Source: Streptomyces griseomycini
Lineage (GTDB): Bacteria > Actinomycetota > Actinomycetes > Streptomycetales > Streptomycetaceae
Assembly (NCBI RefSeq): GCF_014203535.1
Contig: NZ_JACHJI010000004.1
Span: forward strand, 587,237 to 651,236
Direction: 5' to 3'
DNA length: 64,000 nucleotides
The notes beneath the pieces are model-generated. The model did not search any database, had not been told where the DNA came from, and saw only the letters and a list, made by a program, of their open reading frames with translations. The position numbers and the translations under genes were made by a program. Below are positions 34,582-43,629 of this stretch, in pieces; positions within the stretch are counted from its first letter, which is position 1; each line of letters begins with the position of its first letter.

Positions 34582-35156
34582 CGGGCGAGTTCCCCCAGCA
34601 GACGGTGCTCCCGGACGCGCCCCGCCCGGCCGAGGACCGCCGGCGCGTGATCCGCCGCAGGGCGCTCACCCTGCTGATCATCGTGCTGCTCATCGGCATC
34701 CCGGCCGGATACCTGGTGATCTCCGCGAACCAGAGCCGGGCCAGCGGCAAGGACAAGGAGGCGAAGTACTCCGCGACCGGCCTGACCGAGGGCTGGCCGT
34801 CGAAGCTGCAGCGCCGCATCTACCAGGTGCCCGTCCCGCACCCCGCCTGGTGGGTGGCGTACTACGAGACCAACAACTGGAAGACCAGCCGCCTCTACGT
34901 CGAGTTCGAGACCACCGACGCGGGCCTGGAGGCCTTCCTCATCAGCATGGGCGTGCGGCCGGACGACCTGAAGCGGGACGACATCACCATCGGCGGACGC
35001 GACCGGGACGTCACCGGCTGGACCTTCGACGGTCCCGGCACCTGGTCGGGCCTCGTCCACGAGCAGAAGGACCCGGCCCCCACCCACGAGGTCGTCGTCA
35101 ACCACCACAAGCCGGGCTATCCCAGGGTGTACGTCGTCTCCCGCACGGTGCCCTGA
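34578..35156 (+). CDS. Membrane-anchored protein coupled to the ROK kinase
   Basis: A 192-residue protein starting at a GTG that overlaps the kinase stop (GTGA). Residues 30-50 are a transmembrane segment (ALTLLIIVLLIGIPAGYLVI) with a basic cytoplasmic N-terminus; the rest is extracytoplasmic with WWVAYYETNNWKTSRLYVEF and a C-terminal VVVNHHKPGYPRVYVVSRT. Function is unknown. Tight translational coupling to the kinase suggests a related role in sugar sensing or uptake. Confidence 0.75.
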   Translation: MTGEFPQQTVLPDAPRPAEDRRRVIRRRALTLLIIVLLIGIPAGYLVISANQSRASGKDKEAKYSATGLTEGWPSKLQRRIYQVPVPHPAWWVAYYETNNWKTSRLYVEFETTDAGLEAFLISMGVRPDDLKRDDITIGGRDRDVTGWTFDGPGTWSGLVHEQKDPAPTHEVVVNHHKPGYPRVYVVSRTVP

Positions 35157-35630
35157 GCGCACGGCCGGGCGGGGCGGACACGGCGCGGCGCGCTCCGCGC
35201 CCGGCTCCGGACGGTCCTCCTCCCGCCGGCGAGGAGGGGAGCCCGCCCGCCGCCACGGCGGCGATCCGGTGCGCGACGACCACGGCGCGGCCGCCGGGAC
35301 GACCGGTGTCACCCGGTGGACGCCGGCCCTGACGCCGCGGCACCCGGAACGCGACGGGCCCGTCGGACGCACGGCCTCCGCCGGGTGCCGCCGCGGGCCG
35401 GGCACGGGCTCACCGCCCTGGGCCGCACGCCGATCGGCCCCGCCGTGGCGCCGGCCGGGCGGGCCGCCGAGCACCGTCCCGGGACCGGGCGCGACCCCCG
35501 GGCCCGCGACCCCCGGGCCCGCCCCCCCCCGCAAGGGCCGACCCGACCGGCCGCCGGGGCCGACTGTCAGACCCGGCCCGTAGAGTCGAGGACGTCCGAT
35601 CGGACACACGGGCGGGAGGTGACGAGGCGC
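35157..35630. other. Intergenic region with hairpin and C-rich repeats
   Basis: About 470 bases. A hairpin CCTCCTC / GAGGAGG (35216-35237) may end the kinase operon. Near 35490 the 15-base unit GCGACCCCCGGGCCC is tandemly duplicated and followed by a C9-10 run. TAGAGT near 35581 could be the -10 of the helicase gene. No gene seen. Confidence 0.45.
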
Positions 35631-38543
35631 ATGGGCGAGGGGACCGTGGTCGCCGGGCGACGGACGGCCGGGGCGGACACGGACGAGCCGGAGGTTCCCG
35701 TCCGCCTCGCCGCCGTCTTCCTGCCGGCGCCCCTCCCGCGCGACGGCCGGATCGCCTTCTGGGACCCCGAGGGCGGGGCCGTCGGCGCGGGGCACGAAGG
35801 GACGCGGGACACCGGGGCGGCGTCCGCGCGGCACACGGAGCTCACCGTCGTCCGCCCGCACGGCGCCGGAGTGCGGCGGCGGACGGTCCCGGCCCTCTCG
35901 CTCCCCCTCGATCAGGCCCTGCCGCTGCTCGTGCGCGCGCGGCACGACCCCGCGGCGCACCCCGCCACCGCCTGCTGGGGCGCCGCCGCCCTGCACGCGC
36001 TGCGGATCGCGGCACGCGGCCGGCTGCTGCCCGGCCTCACCGCCGGCGGCCACGACGCATGGCGCGCCGGTCCGCTCGACCCGGACGACGTGGCGCACCT
36101 GCGCGCCGTGGCCGCCGCCCTGCCGTCCGAGGGCCACGCCGTTCCGCTGCCCGGCCCCGGCCCCCTCCGGCTGCCGCAGCCGGAGGCGCTGGTGCGCGCC
36201 TTCCTGGACGCGGTCGCCGACACCCTGCCCCGCACCCCGGCCGCGCCCCACGCCTCGGGCCGGCCCTTCGCCGCCCGGGAGGCCCAGCGGCTGCCCGGCG
36301 CCCAGGACTGGGCCGCCGAGGTCGCCGCCGGGATGGACGCCGGCGTGCGGATCTCGCTGCGCCTCGACCTGTCCGCGTACGACCTCTTCGACGGCGGCGG
36401 CCCGGGCACCGGCGGGGACGGCGACGGTGCGGGGGCGCGTGGCGCGGGTGCGGCGATCGTCCAGGTGCACAGTCTCGCCGACCCCACGCTGGTGGCCGAC
36501 GCGGCGGCCCTGTGGGCGGGCGAGGCGGACGGCGCCTTCGGCCCCCGCGCGCGGGTGGACGCCGCCCTCGCGGTCCGCCGCGCGGCCCGCGTCTGGCCGC
36601 CGCTGGACCGGCTCTGCGACCAGGACGTGCCCGACGTGCTGGCGCTGTCCGAGGACGAGCTGAACGACCTGCTCGGCACGGCGGCCGGCCGGCTCGCCGC
36701 GGCCGGGGTCGCGGTGCACTGGCCCCGGGACCTCGCCCAGGACCTGACCGCCACGGCGGTGGTCCACCCGGCCCCCGGCTCGGCCACCGACGGCACCGGC
36801 TTCTTCGAGAGCGGGGACCTGCTGCGGTTCGGCTGGCGGCTCGCGCTCGGCGGCGACCCGCTCACCGAGGCCGAGATGGACGCCCTGGCCGAGGCCCACC
36901 GCCCGGTCGTCCGGCTGCGCGACCGGTGGGTGCTGGTCGACCCCGCCCTCGTCCGCAAGGCCCGCAAACGGGACCTGGGGCTGCTCGACCCGGTCGACGC
37001 GCTGTCCGTCGCCCTCACCGGCCAGGCGGAGGTCGACGGCGAGACGGTCGAGGCGGTGCCGGCCGGCGCCCTGGCAGTCCTCCGCGACCGCCTGACCGCC
37101 GGGGTGCGGCCCGCCGCACCGCCGCCCGGCCTGGACGCCACCCTGCGCGACTACCAGCTGCGGGGCCTGGCCTGGCTGGACCTCATGACCTCCCTCGGCC
37201 TCGGCGGCTGCCTCGCCGACGACATGGGCCTCGGCAAGACGATCACCCTCATCGCCCTGCACCTGAAACGGGCCCGCACCGAACCGACCCTGGTCGTCTG
37301 CCCGGCCTCGCTGCTCGGCAACTGGCAGCGCGAGATCACCCGGTTCGCACCCGGCGTCCCCGTCCGCCGCTTCCACGGCCCCGACCGCACCCTGGACGAC
37401 CTGGACGGCGGCTTCGTCCTCACCACCTACGGCACCATGCGCTCCGCCGCGCCGGCCCTGGCCGCCCGGACGTGGGGCATGGTCGTCGCCGACGAGGCCC
37501 AGCACGTCAAGAACCCCCACTCGGCCACGGCGAAGGCGCTGCGCACGATCCCGTCCCCCGCGCGCGTGGCGCTGACCGGCACCCCCGTCGAGAACAACCT
37601 CTCCGAACTGTGGGCCCTGCTCGACTGGACGACCCCGGGACTCCTCGGCCCCCTGAAGTCCTTCCGCGCCCGGCACGCGCGCGCGGTGGAGACCGGCGAG
37701 GACGAGGAGGCGGCCGAACGCCTCGCCCGCCTGGTGCGCCCCTTCCTCCTGCGGCGCAGGAAGTCCGACCCGGGCATCGTCCCCGAACTGCCGCCCAAGA
37801 CCGAGACGGACCACCCCGTACCGCTCACCCGTGAACAGGCCGCGCTCTACGAGGCGGTGGTGCGCGAGTCGATGCAGGCCATCGAGACCGCGCAGGGCAT
37901 GGGCCGCCGCGGCCTGGTGCTGAAACTGCTGACCTCGCTCAAGCAGATCTGCGACCACCCGGCGCTGTACCTGAAGGAGGAGCACGCGCGGGCCGGAGGC
38001 GACCGGCTCGCCGCACGCTCGGGCAAGCTCGCCCTGCTGGACGAGCTGCTGGACACCCTGCTCGCCGAGGACGGCTCGGCCCTCGTGTTCACGCAGTACG
38101 TCGGGATGGCCCGGCTGATCACCGCGCACCTGACCGGGCGCGCGGTCCCGGTCGACCTCCTCCACGGCGGTACGCCGGTGCCGGAGCGGGAGAGCATGGT
38201 GGACCGCTTCCAGAGCGGGGCGACCCCGGTCCTGGTGCTGTCGCTCAAGGCCGCCGGCACCGGCCTGAACCTCACCCGCGCGGGCCACGTCGTCCACTTC
38301 GACCGCTGGTGGAACCCGGCGGTCGAGGAGCAGGCCACCGACCGCGCCTACCGCATCGGCCAGACCCAGCCCGTCCAGGTCCACCGCCTCGTCACGGAGG
38401 GCACCGTCGAGGACCGCATCGCCGAGATGCTCCAGTCCAAGCGCGCCCTCGCCGACGCGGTCCTCGGCTCCGGCGAGTCGGCCCTCACGGAGCTGTCCGA
38501 CCGCGAACTGTCCGACCTGGTGTCCCTGAGGAGGCCGGCATGA
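35631..38543 (+). CDS. SNF2-family ATP-dependent helicase/translocase
   Basis: A 970-residue DEAD/SNF2 protein. The N-terminal half (to about 490) is the bacterial SNF2-associated region; the motor follows with Q/I motif DYQLRGLAWLD, LADDMGLGKT (Walker A, about 535), VVADEAQHVKN (DEAQ box), LTGTPVENN, LVFTQYVGM, LSLKAAGTGLNLTRAGHVVH and DRAYRIGQTQ (motif VI). It translocates on double-stranded DNA and remodels protein-DNA complexes. The SWIM-domain gene downstream overlaps its stop (ATGA), a conserved actinobacterial pairing. Confidence 0.92.
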   Translation: MGEGTVVAGRRTAGADTDEPEVPVRLAAVFLPAPLPRDGRIAFWDPEGGAVGAGHEGTRDTGAASARHTELTVVRPHGAGVRRRTVPALSLPLDQALPLLVRARHDPAAHPATACWGAAALHALRIAARGRLLPGLTAGGHDAWRAGPLDPDDVAHLRAVAAALPSEGHAVPLPGPGPLRLPQPEALVRAFLDAVADTLPRTPAAPHASGRPFAAREAQRLPGAQDWAAEVAAGMDAGVRISLRLDLSAYDLFDGGGPGTGGDGDGAGARGAGAAIVQVHSLADPTLVADAAALWAGEADGAFGPRARVDAALAVRRAARVWPPLDRLCDQDVPDVLALSEDELNDLLGTAAGRLAAAGVAVHWPRDLAQDLTATAVVHPAPGSATDGTGFFESGDLLRFGWRLALGGDPLTEAEMDALAEAHRPVVRLRDRWVLVDPALVRKARKRDLGLLDPVDALSVALTGQAEVDGETVEAVPAGALAVLRDRLTAGVRPAAPPPGLDATLRDYQLRGLAWLDLMTSLGLGGCLADDMGLGKTITLIALHLKRARTEPTLVVCPASLLGNWQREITRFAPGVPVRRFHGPDRTLDDLDGGFVLTTYGTMRSAAPALAARTWGMVVADEAQHVKNPHSATAKALRTIPSPARVALTGTPVENNLSELWALLDWTTPGLLGPLKSFRARHARAVETGEDEEAAERLARLVRPFLLRRRKSDPGIVPELPPKTETDHPVPLTREQAALYEAVVRESMQAIETAQGMGRRGLVLKLLTSLKQICDHPALYLKEEHARAGGDRLAARSGKLALLDELLDTLLAEDGSALVFTQYVGMARLITAHLTGRAVPVDLLHGGTPVPERESMVDRFQSGATPVLVLSLKAAGTGLNLTRAGHVVHFDRWWNPAVEEQATDRAYRIGQTQPVQVHRLVTEGTVEDRIAEMLQSKRALADAVLGSGESALTELSDRELSDLVSLRRPA

Positions 38544-40594
38544 CGCCCCGTCCGTCCGAGGAGGCCCGCGAGGCCCTGCGCGCGGCGCGGGAGCGGACGA
38601 GCGCGGACAGCGAGCCCGCGGCCGGCGCCACTCCCGACCGCCGGGCCGCCCCCGGCACGGCCGCCCGGCGGCCCGAGCGTCCGGCGGACCGGGAGCGCCG
38701 TCCGGCCGACGCGGCCCGCGAGGCGCTGCGCCGCGCGGTGCGGTCCCGGCGCGGCAGGGCGTCCGCGGCCGGTGACGTCGGTGACTCCGGTGCTCCCGTC
38801 GGGGAGAACGCCGGAGCGTCCGGGGAACGGGACCCGGCCGGCGCTCCGCCGGCCGTCTCCCCGGCGGTCGGCGACGCACCTCCCGACGAGCCGCCGGGCG
38901 ACGCGGCGGCCGCCGCCCGACACGGAGGAGGGAACGCCGCGGACCGCCCCGCACAGCGCCCCGGGGACATCGCGCGCGAGGCGCTGCGTTCCGCCCGTGA
39001 GGAGGCACTGCGCGCACGCGCGGAGGCCGAGGTCCGGGAGAGGCGGGCCGAGCCCCGCCGGCAGCGCACGCCGGCCCCCGCCCCCCGCGTCCCGCGCACC
39101 ACCCGCGGCGACCGGGCCGCCGGCGACCGGGCGCGCGAGGCGCGGGAGCCGCTCACCGAAGCCTTCCGCACGCCCTCCCCGGCGGACGGACCGGGGCAGG
39201 AGCCCGCGGCCGGCGGCTCCGGCGACCCCGGCACCCCCGGCTCGCCCGGAACCCCGCGGGACACCGCACCCGCCACCGCACCGCGGACGCCCGCCGCCCC
39301 CCTCACCGCGCCGCACGCCGTTCCCCGCTCCATGGCCGCCCCCGCGCGCGACGGCGACCTGCGCCGCACCTTCCCCGCCTTCCCGCCCCGCGCCTCGGAC
39401 GGCGCGGGCTTCGCCGAGACCTGGTGGGGCAACGCGTGGGTCACCGCGCTCGAGGAGGGCGCGCTGGACGCCGCGCGGCTGGCGCGCGGGCGCGGGTACG
39501 CCGAGCAGGGCCACGTCGACGCCATCACCGTCACGCCGGGACTCGTCCTCGCCTACGTCCGGGGCAGCCGGCCGCGGCCGTACCGCGTACAGGTGCGGCT
39601 GCGGACGTTCCGGGACGCCGACTGGGAGCGGTTCCTGGACGCCGCCGCCGACCGGCCCGGCCACATCGCGGCGCTGCTGGACAAGGAGATGCCCCAGACC
39701 CTCGCCGACTGCGGGGCCCCGCTGCTGCCCGGCCCCGGTGACCTCGACCCGCGCTGCAGCTGCCCCGACTCCGGTCACCCCTGCAAGCACGCCGCCGCGC
39801 TCTGCTACCAGACCGCCCGGCTGCTCGACGCCGACCCGTTCGTGCTGCTCCTGCTGCGCGGGCGCGGCGAGCGCGAGGTGATCGACGCCCTGTCCCGGCT
39901 CAGTGCCGCCCGCGCGGCCCGCGCCGCCCAGGACAGGGAACCGGAGCTCCTGCCCGGCGTACGGGCCGCCGAGGCCCTCGCCCCGCGCGGCCTCCCGCCG
40001 CTCCCGTCTCCGCTGCCCCCGCCCGCGCATCCCGGGCAGCCCCCGGTGTACCCCGCGTCCCCCGGCGGCCCGGACCCGTTCGCGCTCGACCAGCTGGCCA
40101 CCGACGCGGCCGCCCGCGCCCACGCCCTGCTCACCACCGGCCGTGACCCGGTCGGCGGGCTCACCCTGTGGCAGGACGCGGTGCGGCTCGCCGCCGCCCG
40201 CCCCGGATCCGGCCTGACCGCGGCGACGCGCGCGCTGTACTCCTCCCTCGCCACCGCCGCCGGGCGCACCCCCGCCGAGCTGGCGCGCGCGGTCGCCGCC
40301 TGGCGGCAGGGCGGCAGGGCGGGCCTCGCCGTCCTGGAGGAGCCGTGGGACCCGCCGGCCGGCCGCTTCGACCGCGCCCGCCCGCTCCTCCTCGCCGCCG
40401 ACCTCCCCGCCTTCCGTCCCCGGCGCAACCGCCTCACCCACCCCCGGGGCCACGTCCAGCTCCGCCTCGGCCGCGACCACCTGTGGTACGCCTACGAGTC
40501 CGAACCGGGCCGCGACGACTGGTGGCCCCGCGGCACCCCCGACCCCGATCCCGTGGGCGCGCTGACCGGCCTCGACGCACCGGGAGGTGCGTGA
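38540..40594 (+). CDS. SWIM zinc-finger protein
   Basis: A 684-residue protein coupled to the SNF2 gene by an ATGA overlap. Residues 1-270 are disordered and rich in Ala, Pro and Arg, with three copies of an AREALRxA motif (EEAREALRAARE, ADAAREALRRAV, GDIAREALRSAR). A folded domain begins at FAETWWGNAWVTALEE (about 290), and the SWIM zinc finger is CSCPDSGHPCKHAAALCY (CxCx6CxH, about 410). SWIM domains bind DNA or protein. With the helicase it likely forms a DNA-remodelling or repair complex. Confidence 0.88.
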   Translation: MTPRPSEEAREALRAARERTSADSEPAAGATPDRRAAPGTAARRPERPADRERRPADAAREALRRAVRSRRGRASAAGDVGDSGAPVGENAGASGERDPAGAPPAVSPAVGDAPPDEPPGDAAAAARHGGGNAADRPAQRPGDIAREALRSAREEALRARAEAEVRERRAEPRRQRTPAPAPRVPRTTRGDRAAGDRAREAREPLTEAFRTPSPADGPGQEPAAGGSGDPGTPGSPGTPRDTAPATAPRTPAAPLTAPHAVPRSMAAPARDGDLRRTFPAFPPRASDGAGFAETWWGNAWVTALEEGALDAARLARGRGYAEQGHVDAITVTPGLVLAYVRGSRPRPYRVQVRLRTFRDADWERFLDAAADRPGHIAALLDKEMPQTLADCGAPLLPGPGDLDPRCSCPDSGHPCKHAAALCYQTARLLDADPFVLLLLRGRGEREVIDALSRLSAARAARAAQDREPELLPGVRAAEALAPRGLPPLPSPLPPPAHPGQPPVYPASPGGPDPFALDQLATDAAARAHALLTTGRDPVGGLTLWQDAVRLAAARPGSGLTAATRALYSSLATAAGRTPAELARAVAAWRQGGRAGLAVLEEPWDPPAGRFDRARPLLLAADLPAFRPRRNRLTHPRGHVQLRLGRDHLWYAYESEPGRDDWWPRGTPDPDPVGALTGLDAPGGA

Positions 40595-40654
40595 GGGCCC
40601 GGCCGGCGCGGGAGCCCGGTGCGGCGTCGAGGCGGGGACGCCGCCCGCCCGGCC

Positions 40655-41116
40655 TCACCGACGGGGCCGCCGGGCCCCGTCCGGCCGCGGCCACGGCGTC
40701 CGTCCCGTGAGCAGCGCCCGGGCGGCTTCCTGGGCGGCGTCCGGGGCGAAGCGCTCCGTCCGCCACGTCGCCGACCGCGTGACCCCGCGACGGCGGTACG
40801 CGCGCATGATCCGCAGGTGATCGGGCCGCGTCACGAAGCCCGTCAGGTCCTTCTCGTCGCGCCACACGGAGACGGAGCCGGAGCGCGGGCGCGGCAGGTC
40901 CGGCGCCACCCACAGCCACAGGCCGACCGCACCGTCGACGTCCTGCCAGGTGCGGCGCAGGGCGAGCCCCGCGGCACTGACGCAGACCGCCGTCCAGGGC
41001 CGGTGGGGGGTGAACTCGGTGACGCTCACGAGGACCCCGCCGTCCACGTCGCCGCCGTCGGCGAGGTGTGCGGCCGGCCCGGGCTTCCAGGGCGCGAACC
41101 AGACGGTGGCCGGCAT
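40655..41116 (-). CDS. Conserved protein of unknown function
   Basis: A 153-residue protein starting MPATVWFAPWKPG, with GLWLWVAPDLPRPRSGSVSV and WRDEKDLTGFVTRPDHLRIM. The beta-rich N-terminus and the FVxxPDHLxIMRAYR segment recall dimeric alpha/beta-barrel monooxygenase-like proteins, but I cannot confirm a family. GAGGAG 7 bases before ATG 41116 is a strong Shine-Dalgarno. It is divergent from the alpha/beta hydrolase. Confidence 0.72.
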   Translation of the reverse strand: MPATVWFAPWKPGPAAHLADGGDVDGGVLVSVTEFTPHRPWTAVCVSAAGLALRRTWQDVDGAVGLWLWVAPDLPRPRSGSVSVWRDEKDLTGFVTRPDHLRIMRAYRRRGVTRSATWRTERFAPDAAQEAARALLTGRTPWPRPDGARRPRR

Positions 41117-41168
41117 GCCGATCTCCTCGGGACGTCCCGGAGCGGCGCGGTCCCGGGAAAGAAAAACT

Positions 41169-41180
41169 GAACGGTCGTTC
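41169..41180. promoter_or_regulatory. Inverted-repeat operator candidate (TetR)
   Basis: GAACGGTCGTTC, arms GAACG/CGTTC, lies between two divergent genes. The core ACGGTCGT recurs in the palindrome upstream of the nearby tetR gene. Confidence 0.5.
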
Positions 41181-41224
41181 GTGCCAATATAGCGGTCCCT
41201 GGCGTCGATCGAGGAGCGGCCGGC

Positions 41225-42118
41225 ATGCAGCCCACCGAGGCACTGGCGAGCATCACCCTCAACGGACTCTCGTACGCTCCGGGGCGGCTGGCGGGGGCGA
41301 GCGCGTTCGCCCTGTTCCACATGCCGCTCGCCCGCAGCCGGATGCGGACCGCCGAGCGCGCGCTGGCCGCGCGGGCGCGGACCGGGCGCATCCGGGTCGG
41401 CGACAAGCACGCCGTGACCTACCGGTGGGGTGACGGCACGCGCCCCGTCCTGCTGGTGCACGGCTGGCAGTCGCGCGGGTCCCGCCTGTCCGACTTCGTC
41501 CCGGGGCTCCTCGACGAGGGGTACTCGGTCGTCACGTTCGACGCGCCCGGCCACGGCGACGCCACCGGCCGCAGCACCACGATCCTCGAGTACCGGGACG
41601 TCATCACCGCGCTCCACGACGAGTACGGGACGTTCGAGGCGCTGGTGGCGCACTCCCTGGGCGCGCTCGGGTCGTTCTTCGCGCTGCGGCACGGGGTGAA
41701 GGCGGAGCGGGTCGTCACCATCAGCGGCGTGTGCGACTTCTCCTACCTGGTGGACGAGTTCTGCTCAGGGCTGCGGCTGCGCTCCCGGCTGAAGGACCGG
41801 CTGTACGAACGCATCGGGGCGGAGCTCTTCCCGGACGCGCCGGCCGACCGGATGCCCTTCTCCGTGACCCACACGGTCGGCGAGGTGCGGGCGCCGCTCC
41901 TGGTGGTCCACGACGAGGACGACACCCGGATCGGGGTGGCGCAGGGGCGGCGGCTGGCCGGCGCGTTCGGCGCGCAGGCCCGTCTGGTCACCACGACCGG
42001 CCTGGGGCACCGGCGCATCCTGGGCGATCCCGGCGTCGTGCGCACGGTCCGGGAGTTCGTCGCGGACGGGTCGAGCCGGTCCGACGCCCCCGGCAGGGAG
42101 ACGGCCCCGGTGGACTGA
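41225..42118 (+). CDS. Alpha/beta hydrolase
   Basis: A 297-residue alpha/beta-hydrolase. The oxyanion region is VLLVHGWQSRG (about 75), the nucleophile elbow is LVAHSLGALGS (GxSxG-like with AHSLG, Ser near 142), the acid is in LLVVHDEDDTRI and the catalytic His is in TGLGHRRIL (about 262). The N-terminal 45 residues have an amphipathic or membrane-surface look. Substrate is unknown. The TetR gene follows on the same strand after 107 bases. Confidence 0.87.
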   Translation: MQPTEALASITLNGLSYAPGRLAGASAFALFHMPLARSRMRTAERALAARARTGRIRVGDKHAVTYRWGDGTRPVLLVHGWQSRGSRLSDFVPGLLDEGYSVVTFDAPGHGDATGRSTTILEYRDVITALHDEYGTFEALVAHSLGALGSFFALRHGVKAERVVTISGVCDFSYLVDEFCSGLRLRSRLKDRLYERIGAELFPDAPADRMPFSVTHTVGEVRAPLLVVHDEDDTRIGVAQGRRLAGAFGAQARLVTTTGLGHRRILGDPGVVRTVREFVADGSSRSDAPGRETAPVD

Positions 42119-42143
42119 CCCCGCGCTCACCCCTCGACATGGT

Positions 42144-42155
42144 GACCGTACGGTC
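42144..42155. promoter_or_regulatory. Perfect palindrome upstream of tetR gene
   Basis: GACCGTACGGTC is a perfect 12-bp palindrome, 71 bases before the TetR start. It shares the 8-mer ACGGTCGT with the inverted repeat at 41169. A -10-like TAATCT is at 42180-42185. Confidence 0.5.
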
Positions 42156-42225
42156 GTCCACTTATTTGCCGCACTCGGGTAATCTCGTCGCGCCAAGAGG
42201 GGCCGGCCCAGGGAAGCAGGTAGGC

Positions 42226-42876
42226 ATGGGCACCACGCAGACACGCGTCGACGGGCGGATCGCGCGCGGGAACCAGACCCGCCGGCTGATTCTCGGGCGC
42301 GCCGTGGACGTCGCGTCCGTCGAGGGGCTGGAGGGGCTGTCGCTGGGACGCCTCGCGAACGAGCTGAAGCTCAGCAAGAGCGGCGTGTTCGCCCTGTTCG
42401 GCTCCAAGGAGGACCTGCAGCTCGCCACCATCCGCGCGGCCGTCAAGATCTACCTGGAGCACGTGGTCCAGCCGGCCGGCGACCTGCCGCCGGGGATCGG
42501 CCGCCTGTGGAAGGTGTGCGCCAGCTGGCTCACCTACTCCCGCGAACGCGTCTTCCCCGGCGGCTGCTTCTTCCACTCCGTCCTCGCCGAGTACGACGCC
42601 CGTGAGGGCAAGGTCCACGACGCCCTCGTCGCGGCCCGCACCAACTGGTTCTCCTACCTCGGGCAGACCGTCCGGGAGGCGCAGCGGGCGGGCGAGATCG
42701 CGGAGGACGCCGACGTGCCGCAGCTCGTCTTCGAGATCGCCGCCCTGCTCGAGATGGCCAACGCCGAATCCGTCCTGTACGGCGAGTACACCTCCTACGA
42801 CCGGGCGGCCACGGCCATCCGGAACCGGCTGCGCGACGTGGCCACCGACGCGTCGCTGCTGCCCGACACCGCCTGA
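42226..42876 (+). CDS. TetR-family regulator
   Basis: A 216-residue repressor. The helix-turn-helix is at about 15-65 (RRLILGRAVDVASVEGLEGL, then RLANELKLSKSGVFALFGSK), followed by an all-helical ligand domain of the TetR_C_33-like kind with FPGGCFFHSVLAEYDAREG. Such members often control a neighbouring hydrolase or fatty-acid gene, here plausibly the alpha/beta hydrolase. Two related palindromes (41169, 42144) are candidate operators. Confidence 0.88.
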   Translation: MGTTQTRVDGRIARGNQTRRLILGRAVDVASVEGLEGLSLGRLANELKLSKSGVFALFGSKEDLQLATIRAAVKIYLEHVVQPAGDLPPGIGRLWKVCASWLTYSRERVFPGGCFFHSVLAEYDAREGKVHDALVAARTNWFSYLGQTVREAQRAGEIAEDADVPQLVFEIAALLEMANAESVLYGEYTSYDRAATAIRNRLRDVATDASLLPDTA

Positions 42877-42892
42877 GGCCGCGGCGGCCGGG

Positions 42893-43350
42893 CTCAGGCC
42901 CCACGGCCTGGTCTTCTGCCACGGACTCGCCGAGGCCGCGCTGATGGCCGCGTGGCACCGGTACGCGGACGCCGGCACCAGCTCCCGCACCACGGGCCCG
43001 GCCGCCGGCGCCTGCCTCGGCGTCCCGGTCCCCGGCCTCGCCCCGCGCGCGTCGTCGACGCGTCGGGACGCGCCTGCGCGGAGGGCGGGACCGGCTCCGT
43101 ACAGCTGCGCGGGGACACGCCGTGCAACGGCTGCGACGGCGCCACCGACCACCGCGCGTCACCTGGTTCGACACCGGTGACCTGGGCTGCCTGCGCTCGG
43201 GCCGGCTCCATCTGGGCGGCCGGCGCGGCGACCGGGTCTCGGTCGGCGGCGTGAACGTGTACGCCGCGGACGTCGAGCGGGTGGCGGCGACGGAACCGGG
43301 CGTCGCGGAGTGCGTCGTCCTGCCGTACGGCGCCTCGGCGGAACTGGCGA
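42893..43350 (+). pseudogene. Decayed acyl-AMP ligase (FAAL-like) fragment
   Basis: Three pieces of an adenylate-forming enzyme survive in different frames: GLVFCHGLAEAALMAAWHRY (like the CYGLAEATL motif), DASGRACAEGGTGSVQLRGD, and WFDTGDLGCLRSGRLHLGGR leading to DRVSVGGVNVYAADVE and VAECVVLPYG. The order is right for residues about 330-480 of a fatty acyl-AMP ligase. Frameshifts separate them and the N-terminal two thirds and the C-terminus are missing. The rest of the gap to 43629 has no gene. Confidence 0.7.
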
Positions 43351-43629
43351 GGGGACCGCGGCCACCGGCCACCGCACGGCCCGACCGAGACGGGCGCGGA
43401 AAGCCGTACGCGCCAAAATCCCCGGGCACGGCGGTGCGGCCGCCCCACCCCGCCCGTCCCCCCGGACGCTCCGCCGAACCGCCCGTGCCGTGCGGCGATG
43501 CGGCCGGCCGCCGTCCTCCACGGCGTGCGCACATCTCCTTCACGTCGGGTGCGCTTTCGGTCGGCGGGCGGGCGGGGCACCGCCCGCGGGGGAGACGGTC
43601 GCCGCGTCGCGTGCCTAGCCTCCCGGGCC
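43351..43629. other. Non-coding stretch after the ligase remnant
   Basis: About 280 GC-rich bases, probably further decayed ligase sequence, ending in a -10-like TAGCCT (43616-43621) for the next gene. No open frame with homology. Confidence 0.35.

Noticed and set aside
35480..35535. C-rich tandem repeat as a CRISPR-like or origin-like repeat
   Set aside because: Only two 15-base units with no spacers and no associated genes.
34533..39017. Very long open frame on the minus strand (about 1,490 codons)
   Set aside because: It is the GC-bias shadow of the kinase, membrane protein, SNF2 and SWIM genes on the plus strand; its composition is Arg/Gly/His-rich and it has no motif.
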